DNA of 64,000 bases. It comes from a bacterium (GTDB taxonomy: Bacteria > Planctomycetota > Planctomycetia > Pirellulales > Pirellulaceae). The position numbers and the translations under genes were made by a program. How positions within the stretch are numbered: the stretch's first letter is position 1; every line of letters starts with the position of its first letter. The notes under the pieces are model-generated. The model worked only from the letters and a program-made list of their open reading frames with translations. It made no database searches and was not told the DNA's origin. Shown one piece after another: positions 46,712 through 58,759 of this stretch. The stretch spans positions 62,001-126,000 of the forward strand of contig WGNR01000009.1 in the NCBI GenBank assembly GCA_016124445.1. The letters run 5' to 3'.

Positions 46712-47991
46712 TATCGAACTCCCAAATCCAGCGGCTGGACACTTCCCAGGCGAGCACCTTCCTGTGGTGCTTCTTGATTGCTGTAGGGCCCGTATCCATA
46801 GGGACTTTGTTCCTGAGTATTGGTCTGAGAATAGGTCGGCTGTTGCGGCGTGCTGATCGCTGGCATGTCTGGTTGACTTTGAGAACCATGAACGATTTGT
46901 GGCATTTGCGATTGGTTTGAAGCCGCGACACCGCTGGTCGTTCGAGGAATCAGCTTGCCATCGACATAGTCGTAGTTGCCTTGCTGCTGCATCCAATGTT
47001 GACCGGTCGCTGGATTCGCATTCTGCGACATTTCCGGAGCGTTCAACTGCATTGACGGTTGCTGATTGGGGATCTGCGAACTCGATGCGCCACCGTCGAA
47101 TTGTGGCGTGTAGGTTCCAGCGGACGGAGCAGGATTGAAACTGGGAGCGTACGATGGATCGCTAGCCGGTTGAGGCTCGTTTTCCATTCCTTCAGGACGG
47201 AACTGATAGTATTCGTCTTCCGGAGCCATCGGTTCCGGAGGAAGATCCTGGTTAAACATTGGAATGTAAGGCTCGCCAGGTTGCTGTGTCTGGTTTGCTT
47301 GCGGAGCGGCGACATTCGTCAATTCTGCTTGGGTCGACGGATTCGACATCGACGGGTTCGTCATGTCGTTGCGCGGGGCCGAAGCCATGTACGGGATCTC
47401 CGACTCCAGCGGCTCGATCGTGATCGTTTCGCTCGGGGGAGGTGGCGGAGCGGTGGCATCCCACGCCGGGGCCGATCCAAGTTCGCCCGAGGTCACAAAC
47501 AATCCTTGCGGAACGTCTTCGACTGGCGGCTTGCTCTCCTCGCCTGAGAACATGATCCAACAGGTCGCGATCACCAGGGAAATGGCGATACCTGGGAGCA
47601 CCAGGCGGTTCTTCCATTGCTGAATAGGCAACGATGATTCTCGGCGCTGCCGTGAATCGTCGCCGGGTCGGTGATGTATGTACGAAGGAGCCTCTTCGCC
47701 TTCCGGTTCAGGCTCTGGAACCGTTGGCTGTGGCGGGCTGACGACCGGAGCGACGCTTGGCTGCGGGTGCTCTGGCGTTGGCACATTGACCAACAGACTT
47801 TCTTCCATCGTCGACTGGACCGGGTCTTCTCCCAGCAGATTGGATACCCAATCTTTGCTAGCGGCTGGCTGCTCTTCGACCGGAGGCTGCCAGCTCAAGT
47901 CCTTCACACGCAACACGATCGGGTGTCCGTAGAAGGTGCCTGGAGTGCCAGTTTGTTCGGTTGATTTGGGAGTTCCCACGGTTTTCGTCAT
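46711..47991 (-). CDS. Pro/Gln-rich single-pass membrane protein, likely adaptor of the polysaccharide module
   Basis: 426 residues. The N-terminal cytoplasmic part (about 1-145) contains YGHPIVLRVKDLSWQPPVEEQ. One membrane helix follows (about 148-165, LVLPGIAISLVIATCWIMF). The long outer part is rich in Pro, Gln, Asn, Ser and Tyr (PQFDGGASSSQIPNQQPSMQ). No family recognised. ATG at 47991 is chosen over an upstream ATG at 48129 whose N-terminus is not protein-like. It is coupled to the BY-kinase-like gene, like Wzz/adaptor and kinase pairs, but it does not resemble Wzz. Confidence 0.65.
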   Translation of the reverse strand: MTKTVGTPKSTEQTGTPGTFYGHPIVLRVKDLSWQPPVEEQPAASKDWVSNLLGEDPVQSTMEESLLVNVPTPEHPQPSVAPVVSPPQPTVPEPEPEGEEAPSYIHHRPGDDSRQRRESSLPIQQWKNRLVLPGIAISLVIATCWIMFSGEESKPPVEDVPQGLFVTSGELGSAPAWDATAPPPPPSETITIEPLESEIPYMASAPRNDMTNPSMSNPSTQAELTNVAAPQANQTQQPGEPYIPMFNQDLPPEPMAPEDEYYQFRPEGMENEPQPASDPSYAPSFNPAPSAGTYTPQFDGGASSSQIPNQQPSMQLNAPEMSQNANPATGQHWMQQQGNYDYVDGKLIPRTTSGVAASNQSQMPQIVHGSQSQPDMPAISTPQQPTYSQTNTQEQSPYGYGPYSNQEAPQEGARLGSVQPLDLGVR

Positions 47992-48306
47992 CGGTTCGGC
48001 TTCCTTGCCTGACGTTAGATCGACGCTATCAAGCCGCGCGCTGGTTGCGGCCCGTTGTCCTAAGCATCGGTCCGGTTTGTAACGGTCTTTAGCATTAGAT
48101 AAGAAAAAACGCCTTTTGGGGCTAGGCAAGCTTTAACGATTAAAGGTCGTTGATCGCTGGTTGTGGGCGGGCCGGAAATTTGGGATATTTGGAAGATTTG
48201 AGCCATTGCATTACTTCTCGCCATGGTCCCTAGTGCCGTCTGACAGCACCGCTGACAGGCAGAGCAAAATGGGCCGCGGCGTTCGCATCGTCATTGGAAA
48301 GCACCT
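47992..48306. other. 315-base divergent intergenic region upstream of metH
   Basis: Should contain the promoters of the leftward polysaccharide module and of metH. I looked for cobalamin, SAM and SAH riboswitch cores and saw none. A direct repeat CTGACAG-CACCG-CTGACAG occurs at about 48239-48257. Confidence 0.45.
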
Positions 48307-51300
48307 ATGCCAGGTCCTCGCTTCGCCGGCCGACAGCACCCCATCTTCGACGACATCCAAACGCGAATTCTGATTCTCGATGGTGCCATGGGGACCATGA
48401 TTCAGAAGTTCAAGCTCACCGAAGCCGACGTTCGTGGCGAACAATTCGCCAACGAAGAGAAGGATTTGCGCAACTTCAGCGATCTGCTTTGTTTGACCAA
48501 GCCTGAGATCATTGAAGGGATTCACCGCCAGTTCCTGGAGGCGGGGGCGAATATTATCGAAACCAACACCTTCGGTGCGACCCCAATCGCGATGGAGGAG
48601 TTCGCACTCAGCGAGTCGCTAGCAACCGATATCAACGTTGCCGCGGTGAAGCTGGCGCGAAAGGTTGTCGACGAGTTCAACGATCGCGATCCCGATAATC
48701 GCCGCTACGTCGCTGGTTCGATTGGTCCAACGAGCAAAACGGCATCGATCTCCCGACGCATCGAAGATCCTGGCTTCCGTGACGTGACCTTCGATCAACT
48801 AGCCGACTCGTATCTGGTGCAGATCGATGCCATGGTTCAGGCCGGAGTCGATATTTTGTTCCCGGAAACGACCTTCGATACCTTGAATCTGAAGGCCTGT
48901 CTGTTTGCGATCGAAAAGTATTACCGTATCAAGCAGATCGAGCTGCCGGTGATGACGTCGGTTACTATCACCGATGCCTCGGGACGCACCCTGTCAGGGC
49001 AAACGGTCGAAGCGTTTTGGAATTCGGTCTCGCACTTCCCGATGCTTAGTGTCGGTATCAACTGTGCACTGGGTGCCGAGTTGATGCGTCCATATGTTCA
49101 AGAGCTCTCCTCGATCGCTTCGTGCTACATCAGTTGCCATCCCAATGCGGGCTTGCCGAACGAGATGGGCGAATACGATCAGACGCCTGATCAAATGGCG
49201 GCCACGATTCGTCAGTTCGCCGAGAACGGTTGGGTAAACATCGTCGGTGGTTGCTGTGGAAGCACGCCGCAGCATATCGAAGCGATCGCTAAGGTGATGC
49301 GTGATTTCGAGCCGCGACCCCTGCACCAGCAAGAAGAATTGACGCGATTGAGTGGCCAGGAACCATTCACGATCACGCCGAATACCAACTTTGTGATGAT
49401 TGGAGAACGAACCAACGTGACTGGTTCGCGGCGGTTTGCTCGGTTGATTCGGGAAGAACAGTACGAAGAGGCGGTCGAAGTCGCTCGGCAACAGGTCGAA
49501 AGTGGCGCCAACGTCATCGACGTGAACATGGACGACGCCCTGTTGGACGGCGAAGCGGCCATGACCCGTTACTTGAACCTGATCGCCGCCGAGCCGGACA
49601 TCTGCAAGGTTCCGATCATGATCGACAGTTCCAAATGGTCGGTCATCGAAGCGGGGCTGCGCTGTGTGCAAGGCAAATCGATCGTCAATTCGATCAGCTT
49701 GAAGGAAGGGGAAGAAGAGTTTCTCAACAAGGCCCGACTTTGCCGCGATTACGGTGCGGCGGTGGTTGTGATGGCCTTCGACGAAGTAGGCCAGGCGGTT
49801 GAACTCGATCGCAAGGTCGAGATCTGCAAACGGGCCTATGACCTGTTGGTCGAGAAGCTCGATTTCAACCCGACCGACATTATCTTCGACCCGAACATTT
49901 TGACCGTGGCGACCGGCATCGAAGAGCACAACGAATACGCGATCAACTTCATCGAGGCGACCCGGAAGATCAAACAGGTTTGCCCCGGAGCCAAGATATC
50001 TGGCGGGGTGAGCAACGTTTCGTTCTCGTTCCGCGGTAATGACGTCGTGCGGGAAGCGATCCATGCGGTCTTCCTGTATCACGCCATCAAAGCGGGGCTC
50101 GACATGGGGATCGTCAATGCCGGGCAGTTGGCGGTTTACGACGAAGTGCCCAAAGAACTGCGCGATCTGATTGAAGACGTGCTGTTCAATAAACGGCCTG
50201 ACGCGACCGAGCGGTTGGTTGAGTTTGCCGAAACGGTCAAGCATCAAAAGGGTGCCGGACCCAAGGTCGAAGATCTTTCGTGGCGTGAAGCCCCGGTCCG
50301 CGAACGGTTGGCTCATTCGCTGGTCAAAGGGATCGACCGCTACATCGAAGAAGATACCGAAGAGGCCCGGCAGCAAGCTGAACGCTGCCTGCACATCATC
50401 GAAGGTCCGTTGATGGACGGGATGAACATCGTCGGCGATCTGTTCGGCGCCGGCAAGATGTTCCTGCCGCAGGTGGTTAAAAGTGCCCGCGTGATGAAGA
50501 AGGCCGTCGCCTACCTTCTGCCATTCATGGAGAAGGAAAAAGAAGAGCTCGGCACTACCGATGCCGATGCCCGCGGCAAGATTCTGATGGCCACCGTCAA
50601 AGGGGACGTGCACGACATTGGCAAGAACATCGTCGGCGTGGTGCTGGGTTGCAACAACTACGAGATCATCGACCTGGGCGTGATGGTTCACTGCGACAAG
50701 ATTCTGGCCGCGGCCAAAGAACATGGCGTCAACGTGATTGGTCTCTCAGGCCTGATTACTCCGAGCCTGGACGAAATGGTGCATGTGGCCGAAGAAATGC
50801 AGGCCGCCGGCATGACCATTCCGCTGCTGATTGGGGGAGCGACGACCAGTGCCAAGCATACCGCCGTGAAGATTGCCCCGGCCTACGAAGGGGCGGTGGT
50901 GCACGTGCTGGATGCTTCGCGCAGTGTGGGCGTGGTCGATCAACTGTTGAGCAAAGAGAACTCGCCTGCCTTCTTGGAAAAGAACAAGAAGCTGCAAACC
51001 GAACTGGCCGAGTCGTATCGCAAACGCCAGGCGGTGACGCTCGTTCCGCTAAAGACCGCTCGCGAAAAGCATTTTGCAACCGACTGGGCGACGGTCGACA
51101 TCCCGACCCCATCGTTCACCGGCATCAAGACGCTGCGTGAGTTTCCACTGGAGACCTTGCGAGACTACATCGACTGGTCCCCCTTTTTCAATTCTTGGGA
51201 ATTGAAAGGGAAGTACCCGAAGATCTTCCAGGACGAGCATGTCGGCGTGGAAGCGAAGAAACTTTTCGATGATGCGAATCAACTGCTTGATAAGATCATT

Positions 51301-52017
51301 GCCGAGAAACTGTTGACCGCGAACGGAGTCTTCGGTTTCTGGCCGGCTGCGGCAGATGGGGACGACATCATCGTCTACGATGCCAACGATCCAGAAAAGG
51401 AAATCGAACGGCTGTTCACGCTGCGGCAGCAATGGGAACGCAAAGGGCAATCTGATTTCCGAGCCTTATCGGATTACGTTGCTCCGGTCGGAAGCGGCCG
51501 CCACGATTACATCGGGGCGTTCGCGGTGACAACTGGTATCGGCTGTAGCGAGTTGGCTGCCCGGTTTGATGCGGACCATGACGATTACAATTCGATCATG
51601 ACCAAGGCCCTGGCCGACCGGTTGGCGGAGGCATTCGCCGAGTGTCTCCACCGCGAAGCTCGCCGCGAATGGCATTATGGTGCCGACGAGCAACTATCGA
51701 ACGAGCAGATGATTGACGAAAGCTACCGTGGGATTCGACCGGCTCCTGGTTACCCGGCTCAACCTGACCATACCGAGAAGTGGACGTTGTTCCGCATGCT
51801 GGATGCTGAGAAGCAAACAGGGATCGAGTTAACCGAAAGCCTGGCGATGATGCCGGCCGCGAGTGTGTGCGGTCTGTATTTCGCCCACCCGGCGGCGCGT
51901 TACTTCGCCATTCATCAACTCGGACGTGATCAGGTCGAAGACTACGCGCGGCGCAAAGGGATGCCGCTCAAAGACATGGAAAAGTGGCTGGCTCCGAACC
52001 TTTCGTACGACCCGTAG
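48307..52017 (+). CDS. metH: cobalamin-dependent methionine synthase
   Basis: 1236 residues, the full family length; transfers methyl from methyltetrahydrofolate through cobalamin to homocysteine. Domains in order: homocysteine-binding (zinc Cys in GINCALG, about 253, and GGCCGSTP, about 315); folate-binding ([27 protein letters not shown]); B12-binding cap and Rossmann with [14 protein letters not shown] (cobalt-ligand His); and C-terminal AdoMet reactivation domain ([14 protein letters not shown]). ATG at 48307. No B12 riboswitch seen in the leader. Converges on the CBS gene with 7 bases between the stops. Confidence 0.97.
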   Translation: MPGPRFAGRQHPIFDDIQTRILILDGAMGTMIQKFKLTEADVRGEQFANEEKDLRNFSDLLCLTKPEIIEGIHRQFLEAGANIIETNTFGATPIAMEEFALSESLATDINVAAVKLARKVVDEFNDRDPDNRRYVAGSIGPTSKTASISRRIEDPGFRDVTFDQLADSYLVQIDAMVQAGVDILFPETTFDTLNLKACLFAIEKYYRIKQIELPVMTSVTITDASGRTLSGQTVEAFWNSVSHFPMLSVGINCALGAELMRPYVQELSSIASCYISCHPNAGLPNEMGEYDQTPDQMAATIRQFAENGWVNIVGGCCGSTPQHIEAIAKVMRDFEPRPLHQQEELTRLSGQEPFTITPNTNFVMIGERTNVTGSRRFARLIREEQYEEAVEVARQQVESGANVIDVNMDDALLDGEAAMTRYLNLIAAEPDICKVPIMIDSSKWSVIEAGLRCVQGKSIVNSISLKEGEEEFLNKARLCRDYGAAVVVMAFDEVGQAVELDRKVEICKRAYDLLVEKLDFNPTDIIFDPNILTVATGIEEHNEYAINFIEATRKIKQVCPGAKISGGVSNVSFSFRGNDVVREAIHAVFLYHAIKAGLDMGIVNAGQLAVYDEVPKELRDLIEDVLFNKRPDATERLVEFAETVKHQKGAGPKVEDLSWREAPVRERLAHSLVKGIDRYIEEDTEEARQQAERCLHIIEGPLMDGMNIVGDLFGAGKMFLPQVVKSARVMKKAVAYLLPFMEKEKEELGTTDADARGKILMATVKGDVHDIGKNIVGVVLGCNNYEIIDLGVMVHCDKILAAAKEHGVNVIGLSGLITPSLDEMVHVAEEMQAAGMTIPLLIGGATTSAKHTAVKIAPAYEGAVVHVLDASRSVGVVDQLLSKENSPAFLEKNKKLQTELAESYRKRQAVTLVPLKTAREKHFATDWATVDIPTPSFTGIKTLREFPLETLRDYIDWSPFFNSWELKGKYPKIFQDEHVGVEAKKLFDDANQLLDKIIAEKLLTANGVFGFWPAAADGDDIIVYDANDPEKEIERLFTLRQQWERKGQSDFRALSDYVAPVGSGRHDYIGAFAVTTGIGCSELAARFDADHDDYNSIMTKALADRLAEAFAECLHREARREWHYGADEQLSNEQMIDESYRGIRPAPGYPAQPDHTEKWTLFRMLDAEKQTGIELTESLAMMPAASVCGLYFAHPAARYFAIHQLGRDQVEDYARRKGMPLKDMEKWLAPNLSYDP

Positions 52018-52024
52018 TCAGGCG

Positions 52025-52852
52025 TTAAGTCGTGCCGACCGCGTTGACGTTGGTTGAAGCAGAGTTCTTCGGCGAAAGGACCAGGAACTTGCTTTGGTTG
52101 TGGTCGGTCACGTCAAATGCTGCCACTTTGCCGATCAAACTGAAGTGACGTACAAAGCCCTTGGCGGGAATGATCAGGTTGTCGTCCTGGACCTTGGTGG
52201 CGATCGCTTCGTCGGCGCTCGAGCGGACGAACTTGATCAGGATACGGCCTGTGGGCGGATCGTAACCCAACACGGCAAAGTCCATCCGGGCTCGTTTGTT
52301 CTCGATGTTCTTTAGTGGAATGACCAAGTCGCCATTCATCTTCCGCACGTAAGCCGGGCTGCGGGTCTTGGCATCGTTTTTGGGCGAATACATCTGGAAG
52401 GCGGTTTCCATGCCTTCGACGTTGTCTTCGGCCAGAAACTGGATCACATCCGAGATCGACAGCACGCCGACCAAGGCCTGATCTTCGTCGACCACCGGCA
52501 GGCAGCCAATCTTATTAGTCGCCAGCACATAGGCTGCTCGGGCCAGGGGAATATCGGAATTGACGGTGATCGGCTTGTCGGCCGTAATCAGTTCCTCGAC
52601 CCGTTTGTGCTGGACATCGCCATTTTCAGGGCGGGCAGTGCTGATCAAAGCACGAACAATGTCTCGCTGCGAAACGACTCCCACGACCTTCTTGGTGCTA
52701 TCGACGACCACGACACGACGCAAGGAATAACGGGCCATCAGGTCCGCTACGATGTTGACATGAGTTCCAATGGTCGCGGTATGCACCTTGACCGACATCA
52801 CGTCTTTCACGGATCCTTGCAACTGTTTCGAGATCGTTTCGATGACCGTCAT
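52025..52852 (-). CDS. CBS-domain protein
   Basis: 275 residues. Two CBS motifs in the N-terminal half: VKDVMSVKVHTATIGTHVNIVADLMARYSLRRVVVVD with VVGVVSQRDIVRAL, and ARAAYVLATNKIGCLPVVDEDQALVGVLSISDVIQFL. The C-terminal about 120 residues form a further unassigned domain. CBS pairs usually bind adenine nucleotides or AdoMet; AdoMet would fit the neighbouring metH, but that is inference. ATG at 52852 has an AGGGA ribosome binding site; the open frame begins at 52936. Confidence 0.82.
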   Translation of the reverse strand: MTVIETISKQLQGSVKDVMSVKVHTATIGTHVNIVADLMARYSLRRVVVVDSTKKVVGVVSQRDIVRALISTARPENGDVQHKRVEELITADKPITVNSDIPLARAAYVLATNKIGCLPVVDEDQALVGVLSISDVIQFLAEDNVEGMETAFQMYSPKNDAKTRSPAYVRKMNGDLVIPLKNIENKRARMDFAVLGYDPPTGRILIKFVRSSADEAIATKVQDDNLIIPAKGFVRHFSLIGKVAAFDVTDHNQSKFLVLSPKNSASTNVNAVGTT

Positions 52853-53167
52853 ACTTCCCTGGAGTCTTCCTGCAATACGCACGACCGGTGGAAACGAGCC
52901 TGCCTGATGGCTTCCGATCGTGGATTCACGAATCATTTTCTGGATAAGTACCGGCAGACGTGCCCCACACAGGTCGCGCGGGGCAACCTATTTGCCGGTT
53001 GAGAAAACTATAGCATCGAAATCTGGCGGGGGAGGCGTGACGAGCAAGCACGCAGCCTGCGTTAATAATCGCGCAGAATGTAGAATGGAATGGCTGTAAC
53101 GATTCTGCGGAAGGTAGGGGCAGAACGCGTGCGGGTCGCCGTAGGGCAACCAACAACGCGGCCTGAG
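52853..53167. other. 315-base intergenic region
   Basis: Between two leftward genes. It contains an inverted repeat CGCAGAAT (53072-53079) and ATTCTGCG (53102-53109) with a 22-base spacer, 59-96 bases past the stop of the LRR gene; only a weakly T-rich stretch follows on the minus strand. The CBS-gene promoter must be here; no clear boxes. Confidence 0.45.
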
Positions 53168-54253
53168 CTACTGCTGGTTTTCCGGCATGTAGATGTATTG
53201 GATTTCGGTATCGGGGAGTTTCTTCTGTAACTCGGCTACGCCTTCGGCGGTGACTTTCGTTCTTGTCACAATCAGATTCTTCAGCTGCGTCATCGGCGCA
53301 AGTTTCATTAGTCCGGCATCGGTAACGGAGGTGGAACCAAGATGAAGCCATGTGAGGTTCTTCAGTTTAGTCAGATCGCCAAGCAGACCATCGTGGATCG
53401 CATTTCGATCGAGGTTAAGCCACTCCAGCGATTCAATCTGAGCCACCTTGGGCAAGGTCTCGTCGGTGATTTTGGTGGCCCACAGATTGAGCCGTTTCAG
53501 GTTCTTGAAAGGAATTAGTGAGCCGACGGCATCGTCGTAAAAATTGGTTTCGCTGACATCCAGATCCTCGAGGTCAGTCATGTCCGACAAATCCTCGAAA
53601 CTGGTTCCATCGATCAACGTCCCTCGTAAGCGGAGTTTTTTAATCGCGACCATCGGCTTGAGCTTGGCCAGGTTTTCTTCCTGAAAGGGCGTTTTGAACA
53701 GGTAAAGTTCTTCCAACTTGGTAAGCCCTGCGAGGTCTCCGAAGGTTCCGCCAGCGATCAGCGTTTCGTCGAGGCCAAGAACTTTAAGCTGTGTGAGTCC
53801 GGAGAGGTTCGAGAGCGCGGGATCCTCGATCTGATTTCCGCGGAACTGAAGGTTCTTCAGATTGGTGCACTTGCCGATCTGCTCGAGCGAGGCGCCGGTA
53901 ACGACCGTTTCGCGAAGATCAAGTACTTGCAGCGACTTTGGAGAACCCAATGCGGATAGTACGTTGTCGTCGACCGCCGATTGCCGCAAGAGCAGCTTCT
54001 GAAGCTTTGGCAATTCGCCGATCGCCTTCATCACTTTGCCGTCGATCGCCTTGCCCGAGAAGTCGACCAGAATGATGTCGCCGTGGGTATCTTTGCCGAG
54101 TTTTGCGCCTGCATCGTTCAGCATCGCTTCGATGGCCGTATCCTGCTCTTTGGGCGTAGGATTTTCGGTTTGGCTTGTGCCATTGGGCGCCGCTCCAGAA
54201 TTGCATCCAACCAGCAGAATACCAGACAACATGACAAGCAAGATCGATCGCAT
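53168..54253 (-). CDS. leucine-rich-repeat lipoprotein
   Basis: 361 residues. The signal peptide has a lipobox (LLVGC, Cys about 17) and a polar linker. From about residue 80 to 345 there are roughly eleven leucine-rich repeats of 22-24 residues (LPKLQKLLLRQSAVDDNVLSAL, LKNLTWLHLGSTSVTDAGLMKL). This LRR lipoprotein type is common in planctomycetes; a role in binding at the cell surface is inference. ATG at 54253. Confidence 0.88.
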   Translation of the reverse strand: MRSILLVMLSGILLVGCNSGAAPNGTSQTENPTPKEQDTAIEAMLNDAGAKLGKDTHGDIILVDFSGKAIDGKVMKAIGELPKLQKLLLRQSAVDDNVLSALGSPKSLQVLDLRETVVTGASLEQIGKCTNLKNLQFRGNQIEDPALSNLSGLTQLKVLGLDETLIAGGTFGDLAGLTKLEELYLFKTPFQEENLAKLKPMVAIKKLRLRGTLIDGTSFEDLSDMTDLEDLDVSETNFYDDAVGSLIPFKNLKRLNLWATKITDETLPKVAQIESLEWLNLDRNAIHDGLLGDLTKLKNLTWLHLGSTSVTDAGLMKLAPMTQLKNLIVTRTKVTAEGVAELQKKLPDTEIQYIYMPENQQ

Positions 54254-54336
54254 GGAAGGGGATCCTCAAGGGAGTTCAGGCAATTTAGGCGCATTAGCAT
54301 TCTATCGAGAATCGAGGGCCTGCGGCAGTCGGAAAA

Positions 54337-55590
54337 TCAAACCGAGACGCCTGCGACGTAACCGCTGGACCAAGCCCATTGAAAATTGAACCCGCCAATG
54401 CGGCCGTCGACATCGCAAATCTCGCCACACAGGTGCAGCCCAGCGACGATGCGCGACTGCATCGTCTTCAGATCGATCTGCGCCAGCGGCACGCCCCCGG
54501 CGGTCACTTCGGCAACTTTGAAGCCCAAGGTGCCGGTCACATCAAGCGGGTATTGCAGCACGGCGCCAACCAGATTCTTTCGCTGCAGTTTGGTCAGGTC
54601 GGCGCCGGTTTGCTCCAGCGGAATCTCCGCGAACGCAAGCAAGGTTTCGACCAGCCGATCGGGAAGTCGTTCTCGGAGCAAGCCCCGGATCGATCGGCTG
54701 CCAAGGTTTTGAAGCTGTGTTTGAAGTAGTTCAAGCGAGCATTCCGGTAGCCAGCTTGCCGTCAGGCAAACCGTTCTTTCCGATTGGGCAGCCAACCAAT
54801 GCCGACTCATGTCGAGCACCGCCGGGCCCGATAGACCCTTGTGGGTGAATAGCAGGTCACCGTGGATGGTTTCGATCCGTTTCCCGCTTTGCTCGCTCAA
54901 GGTCAATTGGGCGGGAAGCGAGATCCCGGACAATTGCGTCAATGGATTTCCATCGGCAAGTTGCAGGGGAACCAGCGCGGGAAAGATGCGCGGAGTCAAT
55001 TCGTGCCCCAGCCGCCGGGCCAATTCCAAGCCATGCCCGTCGCTGCCCGTCTTGGGAACACTTTTCCCACCGGTCGCCAGGACAATCTTACTGCTGACAA
55101 TGTGTCCGGCGGGGCTTGTGATCTCGAAGAGGTTTTCACCCGTTTCTTGCGTGACTGGGCGGATGTTCTCGACGCGATGATTCAGTTTGATTTCGATCCC
55201 CAGTCGAGTGGTTTCCGCTAGCAAGGCATCGAGCACCGTTCGCGCCTTGTCGGTGGTGGGGAACAGCTTGCCGGTTGGCTCGCGTTTGAGCGTTACGCCG
55301 ATTTCCGCGAAGAATTCGACCGTCTGCGGTTGAGTGAACCGGCCGAGAACTTTTTTGACGGCATTGGATGAACCGCCCCAATAATCGTGTGGAGTCACCT
55401 TCTTGTTGGTCACATTGCAGCGACCGCCGCCGGCAATCAGAATTTTGGCCCCAATCCGCCGCGCACCGTCGAGGATTACGATACGTCGATGGGGATCGGT
55501 ACGTGCCGCCCAGATCGCCGCCAACAGACCGGCCGCGCCACCACCCACAATGGCCACATCGCATCGGTCTGGTTCGTTCGGCTCGCTCAA
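54337..55590 (-). CDS. HI0933-like (BaiN/YhiN) flavoprotein
   Basis: 417 residues. The Rossmann motif is VAIVGGGAAGLLAAIWAA, followed by the family mark RRIGAKILIAGGGRCNVTN. VLATGGKSVPKTGSDGHGLE and the closing CGEICDVDGRIGGFNFQWAWSSG complete the HI0933-type pattern. Members are FAD enzymes often annotated as NAD(P)/FAD-dependent oxidoreductases or BaiN; the physiological substrate is unknown. Cytoplasmic. ATG at 55590. Confidence 0.9.
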   Translation of the reverse strand: MSEPNEPDRCDVAIVGGGAAGLLAAIWAARTDPHRRIVILDGARRIGAKILIAGGGRCNVTNKKVTPHDYWGGSSNAVKKVLGRFTQPQTVEFFAEIGVTLKREPTGKLFPTTDKARTVLDALLAETTRLGIEIKLNHRVENIRPVTQETGENLFEITSPAGHIVSSKIVLATGGKSVPKTGSDGHGLELARRLGHELTPRIFPALVPLQLADGNPLTQLSGISLPAQLTLSEQSGKRIETIHGDLLFTHKGLSGPAVLDMSRHWLAAQSERTVCLTASWLPECSLELLQTQLQNLGSRSIRGLLRERLPDRLVETLLAFAEIPLEQTGADLTKLQRKNLVGAVLQYPLDVTGTLGFKVAEVTAGGVPLAQIDLKTMQSRIVAGLHLCGEICDVDGRIGGFNFQWAWSSGYVAGVSV

Positions 55591-55688
55591 GACATTACTC
55601 CCTGGTTAGGTCATGTAATGTCCAGGTCGGCAAGTCGACTGGCAAGGGGTATCTTGAAAACAACTGGCCGCGGTTTCGACCCTTTTTC

Positions 55689-55694
55689 TATAAT
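55689..55694 (+). promoter_or_regulatory. putative -10 box of the di-heme cytochrome gene
   Basis: TATAAT, 93 bases before the start at 55787. No -35 box at the usual spacing. Weak call. Confidence 0.25.
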
Positions 55695-55786
55695 CAAGTT
55701 CGCGGTTGTGCCAAAACCGATGATACGGTTTTCTACAGGTGCGCTCCCGCGAACATCGATTGCTGCGACTATTCGAGAAACCAGAG

Positions 55787-57133
55787 ATGTGGCGACAAGC
55801 TGTTTTATTCGGGCTGTTTCTTCTTCCGTTCACCGTGCAGGCGGCAGAGTCCAGTGGCGATGCGCAGGCAGGCTACGATCATTTGATCAATACAGTCTAC
55901 TTGCCTCCCTATTTCGATCAGGAAGCGTTCGATAACGTCTGGCGAGTGTGGCCAGAGCCGCTGAAGGCGGAAGCGGAAAAAGCTTCGGCCGCGCGAAGAC
56001 GCGAGATGGCCTACGAGCGTTACGGTTTAACCGGTCGGCCAGAGGACGAAACGAAGCCGCTGCAATATGTGGTCGACGCGAAGGGGAACTGGACGCTCAA
56101 TTGTTTCTCTTGCCACGGCGGCCAGATCGAAGGGAAGCCTTATCCCGGTTTGCCGAACAATCGATTCGACTTCGCTGGCATCACTGACGAAATCCGGCTG
56201 ACCAAGGCGCTGCTGGGAAAGAAGCTGATTCCGACCGACTACAGTTCGCTGGTCTTCCCGATGGGAGCCAACAAGGGAACGACCAACGCCGTGAATTTCG
56301 GCGTCGCGCTGATGTCGCTTAGAGATGCCGATTTGAACCTCGTGCCGGGTGCCAGCTTTCCACGGATGCTGCATCACGACATGGAACCGCCACCCTGGTG
56401 GCATTTTTCCCAGAAACAGAACATCTACCTCGACGGCTTTGCTCCGAAGGGGCATCGTGGATTGATGCAGTTCACGATGGTCCGTGAAAACGACGCCCAG
56501 GCATTTCGCGATCGGGAAGATGACTTTCGAGATATCTACGCCTACCTGACATCTTTGAAGCCTCCCAAGTACTCCGGTAAGATCGAACAGGGCAAGGCTG
56601 CACGCGGCAAGATTGTATTCAATAAGCACTGTAGCGAATGCCACGGAACCTACGGCGAAGTGGTCGACTATCCCGAGCGAACAATACCGATTGACGAGAT
56701 TAAAACCGATCGGGCTCGCTTGGATGCGTTGACGCCAGAGCATCGCAAGAGCTATGGCGATAGCTGGTTTAATACGTATGGTGAGCAGAAAGGCCTGGTT
56801 GCCGATCCAGAGGGCTACGTGGCACCGCCACTGACAGGCGTCTGGGCCAGTGCTCCTTACCTGCATAACGGATCGGTCCCAACGCTGTGGCACCTGCTAC
56901 ATCCTGACGAACGACCCAAAATCTGGCGATGGAAAGGGTTGGGATACGATCACCAGCGAATGGGAATCGAGGTGGAGCCGCTCGAAAAAGTTCCTCCCCG
57001 ACTTTCGACCATGGAGCGACGCGAGATCTTTAATACTGGCCGCTTTGGTAAAAGTGCCCAGGGGCATGACTTCCCCAACGCATTGACCGAACCGCAGCGT
57101 GATGAGGTGCTCGAGTATCTGAAAACCCTCTGA
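55787..57133 (+). CDS. exported di-heme c-type cytochrome
   Basis: 448 residues. A signal peptide (MWRQAVLFGLFLLPFTVQA) is followed by two CXXCH motifs: CFSCHGG (about 103) and CSECHGTYGE (about 282). ASAPYLHNGSVPTLWHLL resembles the second-heme region of cytochrome-c-peroxidase-like di-heme proteins. WHFSQKQNIYLDGFAP lies between them. Likely periplasmic electron carrier or peroxidase-like enzyme. ATG at 55787 is chosen because it begins the signal peptide; the open frame begins at 55739. Confidence 0.82.
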   Translation: MWRQAVLFGLFLLPFTVQAAESSGDAQAGYDHLINTVYLPPYFDQEAFDNVWRVWPEPLKAEAEKASAARRREMAYERYGLTGRPEDETKPLQYVVDAKGNWTLNCFSCHGGQIEGKPYPGLPNNRFDFAGITDEIRLTKALLGKKLIPTDYSSLVFPMGANKGTTNAVNFGVALMSLRDADLNLVPGASFPRMLHHDMEPPPWWHFSQKQNIYLDGFAPKGHRGLMQFTMVRENDAQAFRDREDDFRDIYAYLTSLKPPKYSGKIEQGKAARGKIVFNKHCSECHGTYGEVVDYPERTIPIDEIKTDRARLDALTPEHRKSYGDSWFNTYGEQKGLVADPEGYVAPPLTGVWASAPYLHNGSVPTLWHLLHPDERPKIWRWKGLGYDHQRMGIEVEPLEKVPPRLSTMERREIFNTGRFGKSAQGHDFPNALTEPQRDEVLEYLKTL

Positions 57134-57221
57134 AAATGCCGAGAAAACCGCTGGTTCGCCCCCTCAGAGATGCTGCTGCCAGATTGACAGGCTAGGGGGA
57201 CTCGATACCATGTTTTGTTGA

Positions 57222-58643
<1,422 letters not shown>

Positions 58644-58681
58644 CGCTTCTGAGTCGATCGAAAAAACTTCGTGAAAATCTG

Positions 58682-58709
58682 ACGCGGCGAAGGCGATTCG
58701 CCGCGTTTT
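58682..58709 (+). terminator. Rho-independent terminator of thiC
   Basis: ACGCGGCGAA and TTCGCCGCGT pair perfectly over 10 bp with loop GGCGA and are followed by TTTT, 38 bases past the thiC stop. Confidence 0.85.
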
Positions 58710-58759
58710 CTATGCGCACTCGCCTAGGATCCTAGCTGCGAAACGTCGATAATGCCGCC

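Noticed and set aside
48130-48306. Cobalamin, SAM or SAH riboswitch in front of metH
   Set aside because: No conserved core could be recognised; only a short direct repeat is visible.
48994-50724. 576-aa open frame antisense to metH
   Set aside because: It lies wholly inside metH on the other strand; the translation is His/Gln/Arg/Asp-rich with no domain, a composition expected from the complement of a GC-biased gene.
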